Positions 23,040 through 30,284 of a stretch of 40,027 nt of DNA are shown one piece after another. Below the pieces are notes generated by a model. That model worked only from the letters and a program-made list of their open reading frames with translations, was not told the DNA's origin and searched no databases. Numbering within the stretch: position 1 is the stretch's first letter; every line of letters starts with the position of its first letter. Source of the stretch: Geothermobacter hydrogeniphilus (GTDB taxonomy: Bacteria > Desulfobacterota > Desulfuromonadia > Desulfuromonadales > Geothermobacteraceae); the NCBI RefSeq assembly GCF_002898515.1, contig NZ_PPFX01000038.1, forward strand, positions 1 to 40,027. The letters run 5' to 3'. The position numbers and the translations under genes were made by a program.

Positions 23040-23167
23040 TTTTAACGCTGAGACGGAGAGAAGCAGAGTCGGAGAGGGAAACAGACAAAAATATCGGCTA
23101 ACGCAATCTTTATCCTGGAGTGGCTTTCTCCGCGTGCTCTCCCTCTCAGCGTCTCTCCGTTAAAAAA
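23040..23167. repeat. CGCAGAGA-type palindromic repeat, copy A
   Basis: Left arm TTTTAACGCTGAGACGGAGAG and right arm whose reverse complement reads TTTTAACGGAGAGACGCTGAG form an imperfect inverted repeat around a centre of about 60 bp. A related copy lies at 30126-30244. This word family is a well-known dispersed intergenic repeat in several bacterial phyla. It lies inside the pgk-tpiA gap. Confidence 0.75.
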
Positions 23168-23188
23168 GATTTTCTTTCTTGTAAAGTA

Positions 23189-24382
23189 TTATGACTTATC
23201 CGTCAGGGCCACGATCCCCGGCAGCTGTTTGCCTTCGAGAAACTCGAGGGATGCGCCGCCGCCGGTGGAGATATGGGTCATTCGATCCTGCAGGCCCGAC
23301 TTGTTGACCGCCGCGACCGAATCTCCGCCGCCGATGATCGAGACACAGTCGCTTTCGGCCAGGGCGCGGGCGATGGCGAATGTTCCCCGGGAGAAGGCCT
23401 CGAATTCAAATACGCCCATCGGGCCGTTCCAGACCACTGTTCTGGCTCCGCTGACCGCTTCTGTATAGCGTCGTTGCGTCAGCGGACCGATGTCGAGGGC
23501 CAGGCGATCGTCGGCGATCCCGTCGCGGGCACAGGTTTCAGCGGCGGCATCGGCGGAAAATTCGGCGGCGACAACGTGATCTTCAGGCAGGAGAAGTTCG
23601 ACACCGGCTGTCGCCGCCTGTTCGATCAGTTCTCCGGCGAGAGCGATCTTGTCTTCCTCGACCAGCGATTTTCCGACCGGAATTCCCTGGGCCCTGAGGA
23701 AGGTGTAGGCCATGCCGCCACCGATAATCAGGGTATCAACCTTGCCGAGCAGGTTCTGAATTACGGTGATCTTGTCACTCACCTTGGCGCCGCCGAGAAC
23801 CGCGACAAAAGGTTTTTCCGGGTTCGCCAGCGCCTGCCCGAGGTAACGGATTTCCTTTTCCATCAGGTAACCGGCTGCTGCCGGCGAGAGCAGCCGGGCG
23901 ACCCCTTCGGTCGAAGCGTGGGCGCGGTGAGCTGTGCCGAAAGCGTCGTTGACGTAGACCTCCGCCAGGGCGGCAAGTTTGCCGGCGAAGGTCGGGTCGT
24001 TGTTGGTTTCGCCGGGATGAAAACGGACATTTTCGAGCAGCAGGATATCGCCGTTGTTCATTTCGGCGATCAGCTCCTCGACCTCCGTTCCAATGCAGTC
24101 GGGTGCCATGGTGACCGGCCGACCGAGCAGTTCGGCCAGGTGGGGAGCGACCGGCGCCAGGCTGTACTTCGGATCATGCCTGCCCTTTGGACGACCGAGG
24201 TGCGAAGCCAGAATCAGTCGTGCTCCGCGATCGACCATGGCCCTGATGGTCGGCAGGGCGGCGGTGATACGGGTGTCATCGGTGATGTGCCGATTGTCGT
24301 CGAGCGGAACGTTAAAATCGACTCGACAGAATACTTTTTTGCCTGCGAGCTGCAGATCGTCAATGGTGACCTTGTTGAACAT
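23189..24382 (-). CDS. pgk: phosphoglycerate kinase
   Basis: 397 residues. Landmarks: [12 protein letters not shown] (20-31), [22 protein letters not shown] (about 58-79), GGAKVSDKI (about 205-213), GGGMAYTFL, the hinge WNGPMGVFE (about 322-330) and nucleotide loop [11 protein letters not shown]. It makes ATP from 1,3-bisphosphoglycerate. The start at 24382 was chosen because GGAGG lies about 12 bases upstream and the N-terminus aligns with the family; an in-frame ATG six codons earlier lacks a ribosome site. It follows gap and a 23-nt hairpin. Confidence 0.96.
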   Translation of the reverse strand: MFNKVTIDDLQLAGKKVFCRVDFNVPLDDNRHITDDTRITAALPTIRAMVDRGARLILASHLGRPKGRHDPKYSLAPVAPHLAELLGRPVTMAPDCIGTEVEELIAEMNNGDILLLENVRFHPGETNNDPTFAGKLAALAEVYVNDAFGTAHRAHASTEGVARLLSPAAAGYLMEKEIRYLGQALANPEKPFVAVLGGAKVSDKITVIQNLLGKVDTLIIGGGMAYTFLRAQGIPVGKSLVEEDKIALAGELIEQAATAGVELLLPEDHVVAAEFSADAAAETCARDGIADDRLALDIGPLTQRRYTEAVSGARTVVWNGPMGVFEFEAFSRGTFAIARALAESDCVSIIGGGDSVAAVNKSGLQDRMTHISTGGGASLEFLEGKQLPGIVALTDKS

Positions 24383-24433
24383 CAGCGTATCTCCCTCCAT
24401 TGTGAGTATTGCGTGTCGCTTCAGACAACAAGA

Positions 24434-24456
24434 GGGCAGGGTCTTTGACCCTGCCC
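24434..24456. terminator. perfect hairpin in the gap-pgk spacer
   Basis: GGGCAGGGTC-TTT-GACCCTGCCC, a ten-base perfect stem with a three-base loop, between gap stop and pgk start. On minus it is followed by TCTTGTTG, a weak T-run. It may be an attenuator or an mRNA processing/stability element that sets the gap/pgk expression ratio. Confidence 0.6.
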
Positions 24457-24480
24457 GTTGTTGCTGTCTGGTTCGGCCAT

Positions 24481-25482
24481 TCAGCGGGCGGCGATGAATT
24501 TTACCAGGTCAAGTACCCGGTTGGAATAGCCCCATTCATTGTCGTACCAGCTGAGAACCTTGACCATGTTGCCGTCAAGGACATTGGTCGAGAGAGCGTC
24601 GATGGTCGAGGAAGCGCTGCTGCCGTTGAGGTCGTGGGAGACCAGCGGCAACTCGTTGTAGTCGAGAATCCCTTTCAGCGGGCCTGTCGCGGCCTGACGC
24701 ATGACTTCATTGACCTCGGCGACACTGGTCGCGCGTTCAGTCTCGATCACCAGGTCGACCAGGGAGACATTGGGGGTCGGTACCCGGACCGCCATGCCGG
24801 TCAGTTTGCCTTCCATTTCCGGCAGCACGAGGGCAACCGCCTTGGCGGCCCCGGTGGTGGTCGGAATCATCGATATGGCCGCGGCACGGGCACGGCGGAG
24901 ATCCTTGTGCGGCAGGTCGAGAATTTTCTGATCATTGGTGTAGGAATGGATTGTGGTCATCATGCCGCGACGGATACCGAACTGTTCATTCAGGACTTTG
25001 GCAACCGGCGCCAGGCAGTTGGTGGTGCAGGAGGCATTGGAGACGATTCGGTGCCTGGCCGGATCGTAATCCTGCTCGTTGACTCCCATGCAGAAGGTCG
25101 CGTCAACCTCCTTGCCCGGAGCGCTGATGACCACCCGCTCTGCACCGGCCTGAATGTGTCTGGCGGCGTCGCTCCCTTTGGTGAACCGACCGGTTGATTC
25201 GATGACGATATCAATGCCCAGTTCCTTCCAGGGCAGTTCTGCCGGGTCCGTTGTGCTGCAGACCTTGATCTCGCGGTCGTTGACCCGGATTTTTCCCTCG
25301 CTGCTGCTGACCTCGGCCTGCAGTATCCCATGGACCGAATCATACTTCAGCAGATGAGCCAGGGTCGCGGGATCAGTCAGATCGTTGACGGCCAGGATTT
25401 CGATGTCCCGCGATTCGAGGGCGGCGCGCAGTACGTTGCGTCCGATACGCCCGAATCCGTTGATAGCCACTTTTGCCGGCAT
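24481..25482 (-). CDS. gap: glyceraldehyde-3-phosphate dehydrogenase
   Basis: 333 residues. NAD-binding [14 protein letters not shown] (6-19), catalytic Cys in [11 protein letters not shown] (about 147-157), His in TIHSYTNDQ (about 173-181) and C-terminal [15 protein letters not shown]. It catalyses the NAD-linked oxidation of glyceraldehyde 3-phosphate. The ATG at 25482 is four codons in from the longest frame and has GGAGG six or so bases ahead. First gene of gap-pgk-tpiA-secG. Confidence 0.97.
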   Translation of the reverse strand: MPAKVAINGFGRIGRNVLRAALESRDIEILAVNDLTDPATLAHLLKYDSVHGILQAEVSSSEGKIRVNDREIKVCSTTDPAELPWKELGIDIVIESTGRFTKGSDAARHIQAGAERVVISAPGKEVDATFCMGVNEQDYDPARHRIVSNASCTTNCLAPVAKVLNEQFGIRRGMMTTIHSYTNDQKILDLPHKDLRRARAAAISMIPTTTGAAKAVALVLPEMEGKLTGMAVRVPTPNVSLVDLVIETERATSVAEVNEVMRQAATGPLKGILDYNELPLVSHDLNGSSASSTIDALSTNVLDGNMVKVLSWYDNEWGYSNRVLDLVKFIAAR

Positions 25483-25830
25483 GCTTACCTCCATTTGGTT
25501 CTGTAGGAAAACCGTTTGTGATTACGATCAGTTGCTCTTTTTTTCGGAGAGTGGAAATGTTAGCCCTGCACAACGGGCGCGTCAAGCTGAATCAATCCCT
25601 TCCGGTTGCTCTTTAATCTTTGATGTGGTAAGAAGAAAACGTCCATAGTTCTCTTCGAAGCAGTTGTTTTCTCTTGAGAAATGTCCTCGTGAGAGGCTGC
25701 TAAGATCCCTGGTTCAGCTTTTAAATGTATCGCAGCGGACCTGAATTGCAAATGCGCAGTAGCCGATGTCTTTCGACCGCCACGGGCAATGATATATATC
25801 GTCCGGCGGCGTGTCAGTTGTTAGGGCCGA
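25483..25830. other. 348-bp divergent intergenic region, gap / histidine kinase
   Basis: AT-richer than its surroundings. It holds the gap promoter (25557-25585). Nothing else is firmly recognisable: no ORF with a ribosome site, and only a weak TGATATATAT word near 25788 that could be part of a -10 for the kinase gene. Confidence 0.5.
25557..25585 (-). promoter_or_regulatory. candidate promoter of gap-pgk-tpiA-secG
   Basis: On minus: TTGACG (25580-25585), 17-bp spacer, TAACAT (25557-25562), giving a leader of about 70 nt before the gap ATG. Confidence 0.5.
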
Positions 25831-27897
25831 ATGAAGAGTACCCTTGAAAAACGCATCCTGCTGTTCGCCTTCCTTGTCCTCACCCTGACCATTGCGGCCA
25901 ATACCAGTCTGACCATCGATGGATTCCGCCGGGATTATCGCGATGGTCTTATTCTTCGTTCCCGCAGTATCGCTGAATCGTTGAAGATTTCCATCGAAAA
26001 TCTTCTTGAGCATGGTGCGCAACTGTCCGCGGCGCGTTCTCTTGCTGATCGTTGTTCCAGTATTGTCAATACCGACCCGGAGATTGCCTACTGCCTGGTG
26101 GAGGATGCTGTCGGCAAACCGGTTTTTGCCAGTGACCCCGATTTTGTGTTCGGCCCGGAAGTCAAAATGATCAGTGCCATGGACAAGTCGACGGCACTGC
26201 TGCAGTTCGGTAATCGTCAACGCTATTACGATGTGTCGGTCAACCTGTTCAGCGATCGGGACATCCTTTCCGGACGGGTGCGAATCGGTTTTCCCGAAAT
26301 GGTTCTGAAAGAACGGATCAAGAGTATTCTACAACGTTCCCTGATTGTTCTCGCGGGGGCGTTCATTGTTGTGTTTACACTGGTTTTCCTCTTTGTCAGG
26401 CGGGACCTGATCGGCCCGATCACCACGCTCAGTACCGTTGCCAAGGAGATCGCCGGCGGCAGGTTTGATGTCGCAATTCCTGAATTGACGACCCGGGATT
26501 TCTCCGAACTGGGAGATGCCCTGCGACACATGGCGCAATCGCTCAAGGAGAGGGACACGAAAATCCAGCAGAGTTATGGCGATCTCAAGCAGACCAACCA
26601 GCAGTTGCAGGATTCCTACGAAAATCTGGAACGTGTCGGTGCTGAACTCGGCCGCAGCCGAGAAATGTATCGTTCTCTGCTTGACGATGCTTCCGACGCC
26701 ATCCTTGTCAGCGATGAACAGGATCGGATCGTACTGATCAACAAGGCGGCGGAGCGTTTTTTCGGCAGCAGACGACAGGAGGTCGGCGGAACCAATCTCT
26801 ACTCTTTCCTGGAACAGTTGCAGGTCAGCAATATTGATGAACTTTACCATCTTCACGGTGAAGTGCTTGAAGGGAACACCCTTGAGGCCGAAATCCGTTT
26901 CATGAGCCCGGTTGAAAATCGCCCGGTGGTGGGCTGGGTCAAGGCGTCTCCGGTGGTGGGCCGCGACGGTCGGCGACGGGTGCAGTCGATTATTCGTGAT
27001 GTCACCCGCGAGCGGGAAATCAAGGAGAATCTGCAGCGGTCCACCGCTGAACTGAAGCGGCTCAACCAGATGAAGGACTCCTTTCTCGGGGTCGCTTCTC
27101 ACGAATTGAAAACTCCGTTGACGGTCATTATCGGTTACACCGAACTGTTGATGAACGAATGGCGGGATCGACTCGAACCTCCGGTGATGGGGATGCTTGA
27201 GCATATCGCCAATGCCGCCGACCGCCTGTCCAACATCGTTCGTGACATGGTCGACGTTTCGATGCTGGAAGACCGGCGCATGAAACTGAGGATGCGCAAG
27301 GTCGATCTCAACCCGGTTGTCGAGCAGGCGGCACGCGAGCTGGAATTTTTCTTCGATCGACGCAGGCAACATCTGTCTCTCGATCTGCAGCAGGGACTTC
27401 CCCCGGTGCTGTGTGATCCGGACCGCATTGCCCAGGTCATCGGCAACCTGGTCGGCAATGCCATCAAATTTACACCTGACGGCGGCAGGATCGAAATTGC
27501 CAGCCGGCTCTACTACTGCCGTCGGCAACGTTCCGATGTCAGCACCCCCGGGAATCCGGAGGTGGCGGATGGCAGCTTCTGCCCGTTGGCGGAGGAGAAA
27601 CAGCCTTACCTGTTGCTGAGCATTCGTGACAACGGTATCGGTATCGATTCCGCTGACCTGCCGCATGTGTTCGACAAGTTCTATGAAGTCGGCAATATCG
27701 AAGAGCACTTTACCGGCAAAGTGGCCTTCAAGGGGAAGGGAACAGGCCTCGGCCTGACCATCGTCAAGGGGATTGTCGATCTGCATGGAGGGGCGATCTG
27801 GGTCGAGAGTCCCGGCAATGATCCCGAACACTGCCCCGGATGTCTTTTCCAGGTCATCCTGCCGGTTATTGAGGACGTCTCCCCACCGCAGGATTGA
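25831..27897 (+). CDS. membrane sensor histidine kinase (HAMP-PAS-HisKA-HATPase)
   Basis: 688 residues. Helix 1 (about 9-28), a periplasmic sensing region (about 30-165), helix 2 (about 170-190), HAMP linker (about 190-242) with a coiled-coil-like stretch to 280, one PAS domain (about 280-400), HisKA with phospho-acceptor His in GVASHELKTPL (about residue 423), and a HATPase with N box NLVGNAIKFTP (about 540-550), G1 DNGIGID, F box FDKFYEV and G2 GKGTGLGL. Between N box and G1 it carries some 25 extra residues with two Cys, and CPGC lies near the C-terminus. No response regulator adjoins it, so it is an orphan kinase. Start ATG at 25831 has only a weak AGGG ahead. Confidence 0.93.
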   Translation: MKSTLEKRILLFAFLVLTLTIAANTSLTIDGFRRDYRDGLILRSRSIAESLKISIENLLEHGAQLSAARSLADRCSSIVNTDPEIAYCLVEDAVGKPVFASDPDFVFGPEVKMISAMDKSTALLQFGNRQRYYDVSVNLFSDRDILSGRVRIGFPEMVLKERIKSILQRSLIVLAGAFIVVFTLVFLFVRRDLIGPITTLSTVAKEIAGGRFDVAIPELTTRDFSELGDALRHMAQSLKERDTKIQQSYGDLKQTNQQLQDSYENLERVGAELGRSREMYRSLLDDASDAILVSDEQDRIVLINKAAERFFGSRRQEVGGTNLYSFLEQLQVSNIDELYHLHGEVLEGNTLEAEIRFMSPVENRPVVGWVKASPVVGRDGRRRVQSIIRDVTREREIKENLQRSTAELKRLNQMKDSFLGVASHELKTPLTVIIGYTELLMNEWRDRLEPPVMGMLEHIANAADRLSNIVRDMVDVSMLEDRRMKLRMRKVDLNPVVEQAARELEFFFDRRRQHLSLDLQQGLPPVLCDPDRIAQVIGNLVGNAIKFTPDGGRIEIASRLYYCRRQRSDVSTPGNPEVADGSFCPLAEEKQPYLLLSIRDNGIGIDSADLPHVFDKFYEVGNIEEHFTGKVAFKGKGTGLGLTIVKGIVDLHGGAIWVESPGNDPEHCPGCLFQVILPVIEDVSPPQD

Positions 27898-27975
27898 ACC
27901 CAGCTTTTCCCTTGCGGCAGAAACAGTTTTCAGCTATAAAGAGCGCGCCCAGCCACCTGTTTTCGGGAGTTCATT

Positions 27976-28746
27976 TTGCGGGTCTGTCTTTTGGCCAGCG
28001 GCAGCAAGGGAAATGCCATTTTCGTCGAGTCTTCCGGCACCCGCCTGTTGATTGATGCCGGTCTTTCAGGCCGCGAGATCTGCAGTCGCCTGCAGCAGCT
28101 CGATGTGGCCGGTGAAGACCTCGATGCGATCCTGGTGTCCCATGACCATGGAGACCATTGCCGGGGGCTCGGTCCCATGGCCAGGCGTTGCGGGTTGCCG
28201 GTTCATATTCACCCGGAAACCCTTGCGGCGCTGCCGAACCTCGGCCGCATTGACCATCTGCATGAATTCGACAGCGGCACGACGTTTTCGATCGGTGAAC
28301 TCCAGATTGAAACCATCCCGCTGACCCATGACGCCGCCCATACCGTCGGCTTCCGGATCCATGGGGCCGAGGGGATGGTGGGGGTTGCCACCGATCTCGG
28401 CATCGCCACCCGGCTGGTTCGTGAGCGGTTGAAAGGCTGTCGGGTGCTGGTGGTGGAAACCAATCACGACGAAGAGCTGTTGCGGGATGGTCCCTATCCC
28501 TGGCATCTGAAACAACGCATCCGCAGCAACCACGGTCACCTCTCCAATACCGCCGGGGCCGAACTGCTCGACACGCTGCGCTGGGACGGACTGGAAGCGG
28601 TCTTCCTGGCTCACCTGAGTGAAACCAACAACACTCGTGACCATGCGCTGGCCGCGGTCGAGCGTGTGCTTCGTTTCCAGAACCTTTGTCAACCCCAGCT
28701 GATTGTCGGACAGCAGGCCGCGGTCAGCTGTTGCTTTGTCGGTTGA
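27976..28746 (+). CDS. metallo-beta-lactamase-fold hydrolase (YycJ/WalJ-like)
   Basis: 256 residues. Zinc motif HDHGDHCRGL (about 56-65), further ligands in IPLTHDAAHTVGF (about 115), GVATDLG and the last His in LAHLSETNN (about 217). The N-terminal LASGSKGNAIFVES is diagnostic for the YycJ/WalJ group, which in Firmicutes accompanies the WalKR two-component system and may act as a nuclease. Here it follows a sensor kinase gene by 78 bp, an intriguing parallel. Start is TTG at 27976 with CGGGAG six bases ahead; there is no better start. Confidence 0.9.
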   Translation: MRVCLLASGSKGNAIFVESSGTRLLIDAGLSGREICSRLQQLDVAGEDLDAILVSHDHGDHCRGLGPMARRCGLPVHIHPETLAALPNLGRIDHLHEFDSGTTFSIGELQIETIPLTHDAAHTVGFRIHGAEGMVGVATDLGIATRLVRERLKGCRVLVVETNHDEELLRDGPYPWHLKQRIRSNHGHLSNTAGAELLDTLRWDGLEAVFLAHLSETNNTRDHALAAVERVLRFQNLCQPQLIVGQQAAVSCCFVG

Positions 28747-28786
28747 CCCGTCACGGTCACCGCTTTCTGCAAGGAGTAGAGAAACC

Positions 28787-30082
28787 ATGATTCCGCGTTA
28801 CAGCCGGCCCGAGATGGCCGCCATCTGGGAACCCGAAAACAAGTTCCGAATCTGGCTTGAAATTGAGACCCGCGCCTGTGAGAAACAGGCCGAACTTGGC
28901 GTCATCCCGAAGGAAGCGGTCGAGGTGATCCGGGCCAAAGGGAATTTTGACATCGAGCGCATCGATGCCATCGAAGCCGAGGTCAAGCATGACGTCATCG
29001 CCTTTCTGACCTCGGTCGCCGAGTATGTCGGTCCCGAGGCACGCTTCATCCACCAGGGGATGACCTCCTCCGACGTTCTCGACACCTGCCTTTCGGTCCA
29101 GTTGACCCAGGCCGCCGACAAATTGCTGGTCGATCTTGATGAGGTGCTGGCGTCGATTCGGGAGCGCGCCATGGAGCACAAGGACACCGTCTGCATCGGC
29201 CGTTCCCACGGCATCCATGCCGAGCCGGTGACTTTCGGTCTGAAACTGGCCGGCTGGTATGCCGAGATGGAGCGTAACCGGCGCCGGCTCAAGGCGGCGC
29301 GGATGAACATCGCCACCGGTGCCATCTCCGGGGCGGTTGGTACCTTCGCCAATATCGATCCCGTGGTCGAGGAGTATGTCTGCGAGAAGCTGGGACTGAT
29401 GCCGGAACCGGTGTCCACCCAGGTCATTCCGCGTGACCGGCATGCCGAGTATTTCTGCACCCTGGCGGTCATCGCCTCGTCGATGGAACGGATCGCGGTG
29501 GAGATCCGTCACCTGCAGCGCACCGAGGTGCTGGAAGCGGAGGAGTTCTTCTCGAAGGGGCAGAAGGGGTCGAGCGCCATGCCGCACAAGCGCAACCCGA
29601 TCCTCTCTGAAAATCTCACCGGCCTGGCCCGCCTGGTGCGCGGCTACTGCATTCCGGCGCTGGAGAATGTCGCCCTCTGGCACGAGCGCGACATCAGCCA
29701 CTCCTCGGTCGAACGTAATATCGGGCCTGATGCCACCGTAACCCTTGATTTCGCCCTCGGCAGGCTTAACGGCCTGATCAAAAACCTGGTGGTCTATCCA
29801 CAGAATATGGAACGCAACCTCAACCAGATGCGCGGTCTGATCTTCTCGCAGAAGATCATGCTCGACCTGACCCAGGCCGGAGTCTCCCGCGAGGATGCCT
29901 ACCGGATGGTGCAGCGCAACGCCATGAAGGTCTGGGAACAGGGGAAGGATTTTCTCACCGAACTGCTCGCCGACCAGGATGTGGTCAGCGCTCTCGGTGA
30001 AGAAAAGATCCGCGAGTCCTTCGACCTCAACTATCACCTGAAGCACGTCGACACCATTTATCGGCGGGTTTTCGGGGAGTAA
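28787..30082 (+). CDS. purB: adenylosuccinate lyase
   Basis: 431 residues with the fumarase/aspartase-superfamily signature GSSAMPHKRNP (about 261-271), HQGMTSSDVLDT (about 85-96) and the catalytic-His motif SHGIHAEPV (about 138-146). It catalyses two purine steps: SAICAR to AICAR and adenylosuccinate to AMP. AAGGAG is ten bases before the ATG at 28787. First of the local nucleotide genes. Confidence 0.97.
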   Translation: MIPRYSRPEMAAIWEPENKFRIWLEIETRACEKQAELGVIPKEAVEVIRAKGNFDIERIDAIEAEVKHDVIAFLTSVAEYVGPEARFIHQGMTSSDVLDTCLSVQLTQAADKLLVDLDEVLASIRERAMEHKDTVCIGRSHGIHAEPVTFGLKLAGWYAEMERNRRRLKAARMNIATGAISGAVGTFANIDPVVEEYVCEKLGLMPEPVSTQVIPRDRHAEYFCTLAVIASSMERIAVEIRHLQRTEVLEAEEFFSKGQKGSSAMPHKRNPILSENLTGLARLVRGYCIPALENVALWHERDISHSSVERNIGPDATVTLDFALGRLNGLIKNLVVYPQNMERNLNQMRGLIFSQKIMLDLTQAGVSREDAYRMVQRNAMKVWEQGKDFLTELLADQDVVSALGEEKIRESFDLNYHLKHVDTIYRRVFGE

Positions 30083-30125
30083 AGTATTTAAAGGCTGCCG
30101 CCAAGGCGCCAAGTTCACAGGCAAA

Positions 30126-30244
30126 TTTAACGCAGAGACGGAAAGGAGCAGAGGTGGAGAGAAAATCTTTTGGATTTTAAAACCCCCAAAAGATCTTATG
30201 CCTTTCTTCACGCTCTCTCCATCTCAGCGACTCTCCGTTAAAAA
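30126..30244. repeat. CGCAGAGA-type palindromic repeat, copy B
   Basis: Left arm TTTAACGCAGAGACGG...TGGAGAG, right arm with reverse complement TTTTTAACGGAGAGTCGCTG, and an inner perfect stem AGATCTTTTGG-like (AAATCTTTTGG / CCAAAAGATCTT). Same family as 23040-23167. It lies between purB and purL and is preceded by the word GCCAAGGCGCCAAG, also common in such intergenic repeats. Confidence 0.75.
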
Positions 30245-30284
30245 GGCGGCCTGGTTACGGTTTTTCACGCAAAGGAGTCACTCC

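Noticed and set aside
23175-30092. Shared word TAAAGTATT next to both CGCAGAGA repeats as a possible target duplication
   Set aside because: It lies on opposite sides in the two copies and is not repeated on the other flank of either one.
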